A stretch of 64,000 nucleotides of DNA from Dactylorhiza incarnata. Lineage: Eukaryota; Streptophyta; Magnoliopsida; Asparagales; Orchidaceae. The stretch lies in the NCBI GenBank assembly GCA_033032865.1, contig JAWHQI010000019.1, forward strand, positions 10,954,001 to 11,018,000, given 5' to 3'. The position numbers were made by a program, and so were the translations under genes. Below the pieces are notes generated by a model that saw nothing but the letters and a program-made list of their open reading frames with translations, made no database searches and had not been told where the DNA came from. Shown piece after piece: positions 1 through 10,170 of the stretch (the first letter of the stretch is position 1; each line of letters begins with the position of its first letter).

Positions 1-63
1 GCACACACACACACACCCAACTACACATACACAAAAATAATCACATACACACACACACACTCA

Positions 64-94
<31 letters not shown>

Positions 95-190
95 TCATAA
101 GCCTACACAAATCTACACAAGCGCATACACACACACACACTCATCTACACACATACACAAACACATTATAAACATTCACAAGAAAATCAA
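1..190. repeat. CA/TG microsatellite
   Basis: Long interrupted (CA)n tract with short ACAT and ACTC interruptions from the window edge to about 190. Low-complexity sequence, no coding signal. Confidence 0.95.
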
Positions 191-908
191 CACATACACA
201 CATATGCATTGCACACCACAATGTCTATCACGTATATGCATTGCAGGGAAAAAACAAAATTGCACAGAAATTGCACAAAAATAATCACACACACATATAT
301 GCATTGCAGGAAATTTGTGCAGAACATATTACTACATGCGAAGAGGATGAGGCGGAGACAAGCCCGTGCGAAGAGATTGCGCAGTCGGAGAAGATGATGC
401 GGCGTAGAAGAAGCTGATGCAGTCGGAGAAGATTTGAGGCAGTCAGAGAAGATGATGCCAGCAGTCGGAACGCTGAATCAAACGAACCAAAACATGATGC
501 CCTGCGGAGTCGTGTCGGAGAAGACGGCGGAGAAGTTGAGGCGGCTGGATTCCTCCTCGCGGCGACGAGAGAGACGACGGAGGTAGCGTACCTGGTTCCC
601 ATAGGGCTGGCCTCTTCTCCCCCTCTAAATGCTCTAAACCGGAGGTCTCGCTGAGGGTTTCGGCCCGCTAAGGTTTGAGCAGCGATAAAATGCCGGGCGG
701 TTCAGGCTGAGAGCGGAAAAACAAATGGGAAAATGACATGCGGTGCGTTTTAACAAAACGAAACGACCTAAAAATGCTAAAATAAATAAGGCCTAAATTG
801 GAGCAAGACTCTAAAAAACTCATATTAAAAAACTATACTTTTTAAATACGTTGAAAATACAATAGATTTGTTGCCGATCACTTATCGTTCTCACGGTCTG
901 GAAGGATC
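191..908. other. Unassigned sequence left of the first retrotransposon
   Basis: No gene recognised. Positions 345-480 hold imperfect repeats of a short GCAGTCGGAGAAGAT-like unit. A 105-codon minus-strand frame at 285-602 is Ser/Arg-rich with no recognisable domain and I do not call it a gene. From 660 to 908 the DNA is AT-rich and plain. Confidence 0.5.
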
Positions 909-2819
909 TGTTGTTTATTGGGTGTTGACTTATCACCTAGAGGGGGGGTGAATAGGTTTTTCGGATTATTTTAGCCCCTTTAGGTGTTCTTGAATTCTGA
1001 TTAATAGATCTATAAAATAGAAGCACAACACAGAAAAGCACACAAAGATGTATAGAGATTCCTCAAGACCGGGTGTCTTGAGTAGTCCTCTTTTCCTCTG
1101 CGCCTACCTAGCAGTGTGCTAGGCTCAGCAAACTCCACCAAAAACTTTAGGCCCTCAATCCTTACAACACAGACCAGCAAGTCCAACAGCCTAGGCCCGC
1201 AAGCCCCTACTGCCCCCGAGCCCGCAATCTCGACACTGAGGCCCTCAAGCCCTACACAACACAGACCCGCAAGTCATGTGCCTATAGCCTAGGCCCGCAA
1301 TCCCCTACTGCGCTCGAGCCCTCGAGCTCGACAAGATTGGACCCACAAGTCCACTGCCCTGGCCCTCAAGCCTCACAGCTCTCCAGCCCTCAACCTAGAC
1401 GGTGTCGGACCCGCAAGTCCACTGCCATGGCCCTCAAGCCTCACAGCTCTCCAGCCCTCAAGCTAGACGGTGTCGGACCCGCAAGTCCACTGCCCTGGCC
1501 CTCAAGCCTTACAAAAATACAGTATTAAAAGACTGTTACTTCTGCTGGATAAAGATCGGCAACTTTAGCCTGTTGAAGATCGGCTTCTTTAGGTTGAAGA
1601 AGATGCTTCTGAATCAGATCTTGAGCGCACAGTTCTTCTTCAATCTTTTCTTAGCCTGATGAGGATTGGATTCTTTTCAGTCAATGGAGATGACTTATTC
1701 TTCAGAGAACACTTGATGATTGTTCTCTACTTCAACTTCTTCTTCTCCGCCGAGAATACTGTTCTATAGAAGTGTGGCGGCGGGATTCTTTTTTCATTCT
1801 TTTCTCTATTTTCAGAGTTGGTTTTCTAGGGCATCACTGTTCCCTTTTATAGGACAGATGAGCCTCATAATGGTCACATGTGATGTCCTTTAACGTCATA
1901 CGCCCATTCCATAAGAGCACACACTGATTGGACAATCAGGCGGCGGCATTAAATACTGACAGCGCGTCCGTAAAATTTGAATCTGTCTCGACGATATTTA
2001 CATTATTACAACGACATGGATGATATCTCGACGACAGGACTTTATCGATGCCTTGAACTTGGTAGATCTTTCAATTCTTCTAGCTTCTGCCTCTGATGCA
2101 GTTATCTCGATGATACGAGACATTCTGGCTCTTCTGCATATACGACGATATGCTATCTCTGACTGTGTCGTCATAATCACATTGTTCTCTCGACGACATG
2201 CCTTCTTTACGACGATGTTCGATGCCATCAGTCATACTTAGCCTTTTTCAGCGACAAGGCTTCTTCAGGACGATTTATGTTCATCTCGACGACAAGGCCA
2301 CTTTGATGAAGTCGACGATACTGCGTCTTCTGGACGATATTTCTTCCTTTTGTCTTCATTCTTCTTTACGTTCGACGAACGGCAATCTTCATTCGACGAA
2401 CAGCATTCTGCGTTCGACGAGCTTCATTCTTCTGTCCCGTCTGAGCGTTCGATGATCTGCCTTCTGCGTTCGATGAACACGCCAAGTCTCAGCGGTCCAC
2501 GATCTTCCATCTGCGTTCTACGAACTTGCTTCTGCGTTCGACGATCTTACTTCTGCGTTCGACGATCTTGCTTCTGCGTTCGACGATCTTGCCAAGTCTA
2601 GGATTTTGCTTTGTCCATCATTATTACGACAATCATACTTTGTCGATGACATCTCTTATTCTTCTTGACGATATAGTACTTTCAGAAATAACTAAAGTAC
2701 TTGACATATTGTCGATCTCTGCAAGCATGAACTAGATGAAACATTAAATACAACTTGCACTTATCATTGAGCTGAACACTTCTTCAAATCAGGAACATTG
2801 TTGGGCACTGTTCCCAATA
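909..2819 (-). repeat. 3' LTR of pol-less Sirevirus-like element
   Basis: Matches 7398-9328 along its length. It contains about 2.5 copies of a 68-bp tandem unit at 1330-1510 (CAAGTCCACTGCC-type), and an array built on GTTCGACGA near 2360-2590. On the minus strand CTATAAAAGGG at 1842-1852 is a TATA-box candidate. Confidence 0.9.
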
Positions 2820-2832
2820 ATCTCCCCCTATT
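2820..2832 (-). promoter_or_regulatory. Polypurine tract of pol-less element
   Basis: On the minus strand the bases touching the 3' LTR read TAGGGGGAGAT, a plus-strand priming site of the Sirevirus type. The same GGGGGAG core recurs inside the accessory ORF (near 4300, 4397 and 4508). Confidence 0.8.
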
Positions 2833-3335
2833 TTAAGAAGCCCTAACTTACCTCAATGATAAATGCCACACATGAAAAGATATATCATTTCAGATAGTAA
2901 CATCATACTTAAAGCAGCAATCATATAAATAGATGAAATGTTCTTCAAGCATATAAATGGATTAAATGTTCAAGAATATACATTAGCATTCATTTGCGCC
3001 AACAAAATAAATTAAGATTTTAATTTTTTGCCCCATCAGCGTCTGCTGCTGCTTGCCCCTTTAGTTTTCTGCCTTTGCCTCTGATGGTATTTGATGGGCA
3101 GGGGAATTCTCTTAGGAGAGGGAGGAGGACCTTGTGGGAATGCTAGCTTGTGGTTCTTCCTCCTTTCCAGCTGCTTCAGATGTTTCTCCCATTCAACTGT
3201 CTGGTATACTCTTTGATAGTCCTCCTGAGGATATCCAAAATGGATCCATGATTCTGTTATTATTTCTGTTGATACTGGACTCCACCTTCCGGATTGTGCA
3301 TCCAGCTCAACTTCCCTTAGTCTCTTTTGCCGATA

Positions 3336-5341
3336 CTAGCAGCTCTGACTCCTCTTTCTTTTCCTGGAGGTTGCTGATTCTCCAAACTCTATTCCATACT
3401 CAGCTGAATCAGTGCTTACAGATGGATTGGCAACTTCATATCGTGATGGGGGTTGCTTCATTGTCTGCTTTATCTGATTTGTTATCCACATCGCTTGATG
3501 TGAACTGACATGTATTATTTCCTTTTCCCCCTTTAGGGCTTGTTCAATTACCCTTTCCTCAAGTCCTTCTCTGACTTGATTCAGCTTTTCATGCAAGCTT
3601 TGTTCAGTCACATCCAAATTGTTGTTTATTTCAAGTAGATGGGTATCTAAGTTATGAGCGCTCTCATTGACTTTATTCAGAATTTGATTTCTGTTATTTG
3701 CAGCATCTGTCTCTATCTGCTTAAGACCGTAGTACACATTGTCTGAGAATGTGCCTTGCTTTCTCATGATTTTGTGGGTCTGATGTCCCACTTTGTTTAC
3801 TTCCTCACTCATCTTCTCTATGGCCGGAGCTGCCAGTGTGTAGAAGTGGGCGCACTAGGTGTTGAGGTGGAGTATGTCCTTCTTCACTTTCAGGATCTCG
3901 CCCTTCATTTCTTCCCTTAGATTATCCACAGTTTTTACTATGAATTGCTCTAGTTGTTTGCGCTGAGCATTTAGCAGGGCTGACAACATATGGAAGAGAG
4001 ACCCTGCCTGAGTCGAAGATGGCTCAGCAGTTTGTTCTTCTTGATCTCCTCCTCCCTGGGGAGCTGCTTCACTGACATTTTCAGATGATTCTTCACTAAT
4101 ATGCGTTGTAGCCTTGGCTTTCCCCTTGGAAACTTCTGGCACTGTCTCACTTGGAGTTGTGAGCACAATCTTGCTTGCTACCATTAACTCTCGACAGTCC
4201 GAGGGAGTAATGTCTTCAGTTTGCATAGGCATAGCGCCTCTATCTTCTGGGATAGAAGGCTCATTCCCTTGATCTTCTAGGGCAGAGCACCCAAGAAGGG
4301 TCTCCCCCTCAACTTGAGCATCCTCCTGATGTGAGCCTCCAGCTGAGAGCTCCTCATGGATTACTTCATTATCTTGGGTTGAGCCCCCTAATTGGGACTC
4401 CCCCTCAACAGGAACACTCCCCAAGTTGGGGTTTCTTGCATCTTCAATAACCTCTATGGGAGCAGGTTCTGGTACTGTTACCAGGAAATCCCTATGGGTG
4501 GAAGTCTCCCCCTCAGATGCACCAAGGATTTGTGGGGGTGGTGGTATGTTATCAGAACTGCTTGATGAATCCGAGGGGTTAATTGGGGATCCTTGTTTCT
4601 TCAGTTTCTTTGGAGCAGGCTGTGCATCAGATGATGGTTTACGGATGGACCTATCCCATCGATTTAGCATCTTCGCATCCAGTCTCTTGGAGTAATGAAT
4701 GGGAACTCCCATTTTCTTGTGCAATACTTCACCCTGGGTATTTAGAAGGTAAAGGGACAATATTCTTCCGTAGGAAGGGGACTGCATGGTGTTCTTCAAT
4801 CTCTAGAAGAGGAACTCACTCCAGTTGGTCTTCTTGGAGTGGATTATCTGGGCCATGACAACGAACATATCTTTGGAGATTTGGTCATGGGACCCAGGCT
4901 TGCACATCAAAACTTCGCCAATAATGTTGACCAGCAGCTTTCCCTTTTGATTGAATTCAGCTCTCTTAATAGACCTGTAGGTCTTCCCTGTGTGCCGCAC
5001 CATGTGTAGCTTGCGGACACATCTTCAGAAGTCAGCTCTTCTTCTTCCCACCCCCCTGGGATTCCTGGCAGATTCAGTGCTTTTCCAAAGCTTTTCGCAG
5101 ATATCTTGATCTTCTTGCCTCCCACTGTGGACTTTATCCTTGATTCAGTGTGGTCGAGTCTTGCTTCGGCAAAGAACTCGCCTAATTCTCGGTGGAGAAG
5201 AACCGAGGGTTCACATAGGACATATTCTAGTCCCGATGCCTCCAGCAATCCTATTACTGATCTTATTTCGTCGGAGCAGGCATTGAAACCTCCTCTCTGA
5301 AGTTCACAACCTGAGATCACTTCTTCTTTCTTGGGAGCCAT
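3336..5341 (-). pseudogene. Accessory (env-position) ORF, degraded copy
   Basis: This reads from ATG at 5341 to a stop at 3336 and is homologous throughout to the open frame at 62094-64000. It starts MAPKK, then a globular part with a GKxIKISAxxxGKALNLPG-like segment, then KRAEFNQKGKLL and a TNWSEFLF segment that match KRNKLNAVGKLL and RDWASILF in the other copy. A Pro/Ser/Glu-rich middle carries VEGE repeats, and the C-terminus is a coiled coil rich in Gln/Glu/Asn ending in a basic RKRKR cluster. One frameshift lies near 5000-5040 and in-frame stops at 4803-4805 and 3855-3857. The N-terminal half resembles what plant annotations call 'putative plant transposon protein'; I cannot confirm this without a profile search. 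Its place after the pol position is where Sireviruses carry their env-like ORF. I see no signal peptide or membrane span. Confidence 0.8.
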
Positions 5342-5447
5342 TGATTCGGAGTGAGAGCGAAAGCAGCATGTCAAAGGAGGCGAGGGTTTGTCGATGGAAC
5401 GGCTTAGGGCAAATGATAGCGTAATTTTTATTGTCGAGCATTCACTC

Positions 5448-5455
5448 TATTTATA
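5448..5455 (-). promoter_or_regulatory. TATA box upstream of accessory ORF
   Basis: The minus strand reads CACTATAAATAGAGTG here, a strong plant TATA context about 107 bp upstream of the accessory ORF ATG at 5341. It lies between the gag stop (5807) and the accessory ORF, in the space where pol would be. It could drive a separate accessory mRNA; this is inferred from sequence only. Confidence 0.5.
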
Positions 5456-5806
5456 GTGTCGGTAGGTGAAGAGGCGCGTGCCTTAAAAACGATCAGACGG
5501 CTCTGATGGACCCATCTAATACCGTGATAAATATCCTGATTATATTTTGCCGATGCGCTTATTGTTGTAGAAATAATCTTTGGATACGCGTCCTCCCAGA
5601 TTGAATCTTTGTCGTCGTAACATCTTCTCGAATCGATGAGTATAGATTCCAAGATCTGTTCAGCTTTTAGGCCCCTTTTTGTAGGATGACCTGCACGAAT
5701 TTCGTTAGTTAATATACTTTGCTGTTCTGCCTGTGGGTCAGAACAACCACCTTGTCCAAGGCCCAGATTTGCTCCTGGCGGGCACTTAGACTATCTGCAA
5801 AAAAGA
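5456..5806 (-). other. Gag-to-accessory spacer (site of pol loss)
   Basis: About 350 bp between the gag end and the TATA box. No PR, IN, RT or RNase H motif is seen in any frame, whereas the related plus-strand element has about 3.2 kb of pol at the equivalent position. Confidence 0.65.
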
Positions 5807-7379
5807 TTACAAGCCCTTAGGAACCCAAGTGAGTTTGGGTCCTAGGAAATGGTTAGCTTTGACGGGCATACTGGATATAACTGCCCTTGGATATGCATAG
5901 TGATTGTGAAATACATTGTTTCCAAGTTTAGCATTTGTTACCCTTGGAGCAGTTGGATTGTACCAACAATCAATTGCAAAGTGCCCTGTCTTTCCACATC
6001 ACCAATATTCATACCTGTTATATCTTCTTTTCTGGTTGACTGTATGAGCAGGAGTTCTTTGTGTGTGAACAAATGAATGAAGCAAAGAGTGTGAACTGTG
6101 CTGATGGTAGATGTTATGTTTGCTGTCACCATTCACTGTTTTCCATCTGGAGTCAATCTTCTTTAAGGATTTCTTCTCTTCTCTGTGCTCAGCAAATTTC
6201 TGCCTCCTCATAACTTCCTGAGGTACCTTTGTGGTTTTTGGCATGTTCTTTGCTCCACTAGTGGAGCTCCCAATCTTGAAATACCCAAGATTGGATTGCC
6301 CAGCATTCTTGTTAGAGGGTGAGATTACCTTCCTCAAGCTAGCCATCTTCCCACAGGGTCTGCCTGATCTGTCTCCCTCGAAGCATCCCTGCTCCCTTCT
6401 CTGAGTGGGGCAGCAACCATTTACCAGTAGAGGAGAGGTCTCTGGTTTGGAGGAGCCTGTCACAGGCTTTACTATAAAGGGGAGTTTACTCTCCACCATT
6501 CTGGTGTTGTCATTCTTAGATTTCAGGACTTTGGGCTGAAATTTGTCCTTCTTCAGAAGAGCTACTTCTCTGGTTAGTGAGCAGCACAGCTTCTTGCTCT
6601 CAATCAATGCCTTCAAAGTTTTCCCAAATTTTTCTATCAAGTCAAGGTTGGAGCTTGCCTTGAAGTCCTTTTTGAGTTGATAAAACTCTGCATTCTCTGA
6701 GAGATCAAGATTTCTTGCTTGAAGGGAGGAGATCTTTGAATCCTGCTCCTTGCACAGCATCTTGACATCTTCTAGGAGATCATTGTTTGACTTGGACCAG
6801 TCATCATTATCAGATGAGCTCGTCTCTAAATCTGAGTCTGAGGTAGATAAAGGAGATCTTATGCATACTTATTCAGGTGAGACTTCGTCCTGGACTTCTT
6901 CCTCTGACTCAGATAGGGCAGTCAATCCGAACTGAGTCTTCTCTTCTGAGTCTGAACAGCTTGAGTCACTGTCACTCAATGTTCTGACTTTCTTCTTAGC
7001 TGCTTTGCTTCCTTCTTCTTCTGATCCTTCCATAAGGATTGTTAGAGAGTCCACATCTCCTTAGCTGTGGTGTAGTGGATCAGTTTCTGGAGTATGGGAG
7101 TATCAACTGCATCAGCTAAAATTCCCTGGGCCTTCTTGTCTAAGTTGACTAGGATGATCTCATCTTCAGTCATTTCTTGGACACTGTCTTAGGAACATAA
7201 GACCCTTCTTGAACAATTTGGAACATTCTAGGATCCATTGCTTCCATGAATACTCTTGCTCTAACTTTCCAAAGGGTAAAGTTCTCCCTGGAACAGATAG
7301 CTATTCTTGACTCCATAGCTATGATACTTAGACACCCACTGGCAGATCTGTTCAAGTTGTTAAGCTTTTCTTTAAACAA
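5807..7379 (-). pseudogene. Sirevirus-type gag, degraded and internally deleted
   Basis: The N-terminus has FTLWKVRARVFMEAMDPRMFQ, clearly the same protein as the gag at 56231 (FPMWKERVRFYMEAADPRIFQ). After the LMEG segment the frame jumps to SEEEGSKAAKKK and an acidic SDSDSSCSD stretch; compared with the other element roughly 270 residues including the first zinc knuckle are missing. A coiled-coil-like part follows (near 6770-6550), then a second knuckle (CGKTGHFAIDCW, about 5960-6000) in which the first Cys is Tyr and a TGA lies just before CGK. The frame ends at TAA 5807-5809. Stops also occur near 7170 and 6869. Confidence 0.85.
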
Positions 7380-7397
7380 CCTCGCTTTGATACCACT
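7380..7397 (-). promoter_or_regulatory. tRNA-Met primer binding site
   Basis: On the minus strand, directly after the 5' LTR, TGGTATCAAAGCGAGG resembles the initiator-Met tRNA 3'-end complement (usual form TGGTATCAGAGC). Confidence 0.85.
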
Positions 7398-9328
7398 TGT
7401 TGTTTATTGGGTGTTGACTTATCACCTATAGGGGGGGGGGGTGAATAGGTTTTTCGGATTATTTTAGCCCCTTTAGGTGTTCTTGAATTCTGATTAATAG
7501 ACTATAAAATAGAAAGCACAACACAGAAAAGCACACAAAGATGTATAGAGGTTCCTCAGGACCGGGTGTCTTAAGTAGTCATCTTTCCCTCTGCGCCTAC
7601 CTAGCAGTGTGCTAGGCTCGACAAACTCTGCCAAAAACTTCAGGTCCTCAATCCTTACAACACGGACCCGCAAGTCCAACAGCCTAGGCCCGCAAGCCAC
7701 TACTGCCCCCGAGCCCGCAAGCTCGACACTCAGGCCCTCAAGCCCTACACAACACAGACCCGCAAGTCCTGTGCCTACATCCTAGGCTCGCAAGCCCCTA
7801 CTGCGCCCGATCCTTCAAGCTCGACAAGATCGGACCCGCAAGTCCACTGCCCGGGCCCTCAAGCCTCACAGCTCTCCAGCCCTCAAGCTAGACGGTGTCA
7901 GACCCATAAGTCCACTACCCTGGCCCTCAAGCCTCAAAGCTCTCCAGCCCTCAAGCTAGACGGTGTCTGACCCGCAAGTCCACTGCCCTGGACCTCAAGC
8001 CTTACAAAAATACAATGTCAAAATACTGTTACTTCTGTCGATGAAGATCAGCAACTTTAGCCTGTTGAAGATTGGCTTCTTTAGGTTGAAGAAGATGCTT
8101 CTAAATCAGATCTTGAGCGCACAGTTCTTCTTCAATCTTTTCTTAGCCTGATGAGGATTGGCTTCTTTTCAGTCAATGGAGATGACTGATTCTTCAGAGA
8201 ACACTTGATGCTTGTTCTCTCTTTCAACTTCTTCTTCTCCGCCGAGAATATTGTTCTATAGAAGTGTAGCGGCGGGATTCTTTTTTCGTTATTTTCTCTA
8301 TTTTCAGAGTTGGTTTTCTAGGGCATCACTGTTCCCTTTTATAGGACATATGAGCCACATAACTATCACATGTGATGTCCTTTAATGTCAGACGCCCATT
8401 CCATAAGAGCACACGCTGATTGGACAATCAGGCAGCGGCATTAAATGCTGACAGCGCGTCCACAAAATTTGAATCTGTCTCGACGATATTTATATTGTTA
8501 CAATGACATGGATAATATCTCGACGACAGGATTTTGTCGATGCCTTGAACTTGGTAGATCTTTCAATTCTTTTAGCTTCTGCCTCTGATGCAGTTATCTC
8601 GACGATACGAGACATTCTGGCACTTCTGCATATACGACGATATGTTATCTCTGACTGTGTCGTCGTAATCACCTTGTTCTCTCGACGACATGCCTTCTTT
8701 ACGACGATGTTCGACGCCATCAGTCATACTTAGCCTTTTTCAGTGACAAGGCTTCTTCACGATGATTTCTGTTCATCTCGACGACAAGGCCACTTTGATG
8801 AAGTCGACGATACTGCGTCTTCTGGACGACATTTCTTCCTTTTGTCTTCATTCTTCTCTGCGTTCGACGAACGACAATCTTCGTTCGACGAATAGCATTC
8901 TACGTTTGACGAGCTTCATTCTTCTGTCCCGTCTCAGCGTTCGATGAACTCCATTATGCGTTCGACGATCTGCCTTCCGCGTTCGACGAACATGCCAAGT
9001 CTCAGCGGTCGAAGATCTTCCATCTGTGTTCGATGAACTTGCTTCTGCGTTCGACGATCTTGCTTCTGCGTTCGACGATCTTGCCAAGTCTAGGCTTTTG
9101 CTTTGTCCATCATTATTACGACAAGCATACTTTGTCGACAAGCAAACTTTGTCGATGACATCTCCTACTCTTCTTGACGATATAGTACTTTCAGAAATAA
9201 CTAAAGTACTTGACATATTGTCGATCTCTGCAAGCATGAACTAGATGAAACATTAAATACAACTTGCACTTATCATTGAGCTGAGCACTTCTTCAAATCA
9301 GGAACATTGCTGGGCACTGTTCCCAACA
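7398..9328 (-). repeat. 5' LTR of pol-less Sirevirus-like element
   Basis: Partner of 909-2819. It includes the 68-bp tandem units at 7828-8010 and the GTTCGACGA array at 8860-9085. The minus-strand TATA candidate CTATAAAAGGG lies at 8334-8344. A 7-12 base G run near 7430 is part of the conserved CACCTATTCACCCCCC block read on the other strand. Confidence 0.9.
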
Positions 9329-10170
9329 GAATCGAACTACATTAGCTCAAGAGTGAGCCAAACGTGCAAGCAGTCAAAAGAGAACCAACAGCTGGAATAT
9401 AGGATGTTTTACGTGGGAAAACATGAGAAAAGAAAAAACCACGGGGTCGGTACGGTGCCGATCAAATGCACTAATTTACAGACGGTTACAAGTGTTTGAG
9501 TTTCCAGAAGGGTGACATGTCACCGCTCCGTTTACAAGTCCTTGATTGAGAAAAAACATAAGTCTTCTACAACACTCGCAGGAGCGGGCTCTAGAGCAGT
9601 CTTGGTGTGTGTGTGTGTGTGGGGGGGGGGGGGGGTGTAATTGCACCCTCTTGGAATTTGAACCGATGAATGAAAATGCGTTATTCTGGTCACATGGATC
9701 ACCAATTTTCTAAAAATGACGTCGATGCCCCGGGTGGTCCAGGCAATCCGGGCTTGTAGGTACACCATAGTTGGTGGCGACAGATAGCGACGACGGGAGG
9801 CTATGGAATGTGCGCGAGCGCTGGGAGACACAATTGGAGTGCGCTGGGAGTGCGCACGCACCGGGAGCACGTGCGTGCATGCTGCGCTTGTGCAGATGCG
9901 CTGGGAGAGCGCGCGTGGATGCAGCTCGCACGCGAACGCGCTGGGAGCGCGCACGTGCATGAAGCTTGCGCTCGCACATGCCGGGAGAGCACACTTGCAT
10001 GTTGCGCGCGTGCCAATGCGATGCGCACGCTAATGGTGTGCACGAGCGGACACGTGAATTTTATGCGCACGTGAATGTTGCGTGCACGTTAATGTTGCGC
10101 GCATGCGAACGCGCTTGGAGCGCGCGCCCGGACAGGCTGGGAGTGTGCACATTAATGTTGTGGCAGTGAC
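9329..10170. repeat. TG/G run and GC-rich alternating repeat
   Basis: (TG)n followed by a long G run at about 9604-9637. From 9815 to 10150 there is a GC-rich imperfect tandem array with units of about 39-52 bp built on CGCTGGGAG plus GCGCACGTGCATG, full of alternating GC/CA steps. Several frames stay open on both strands only because of this composition. No gene recognised. Confidence 0.75.

Larger units (their letters stand above)
909..9328 (-). mobile_element. Sirevirus-like copia LTR retrotransposon without pol
   Basis: Complete LTR-to-LTR element on the minus strand, 8.4 kb. The 1.9-kb LTRs start TGTTG and end AACA; the left copy has one change in this end. The flanks ggatc (904-908) and gaatc (9329-9333) look like a 5-bp target duplication with one mismatch. 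A tRNA-Met-type primer site lies inside the right LTR and a GGGGGAGA polypurine tract inside the left LTR. The LTR end contains a CTATTCACCCCCC block followed by CTAGGTG, which I associate with Sireviruses. Internal coding is gag and then an accessory ORF; protease, integrase, RT and RNase H are all absent. Many stops and frameshifts show it is old. Mobility would need proteins from a pol-bearing relative such as the element at 54872-64000. Confidence 0.88.

Noticed and set aside
285..602. 105-codon minus-strand frame
   Set aside because: Ser/Arg-rich low-complexity composition, no domain and no supporting context.
9532..10169. Several overlapping frames on both strands
   Set aside because: Artefacts of the GC-rich alternating repeat, which lacks stop codons.
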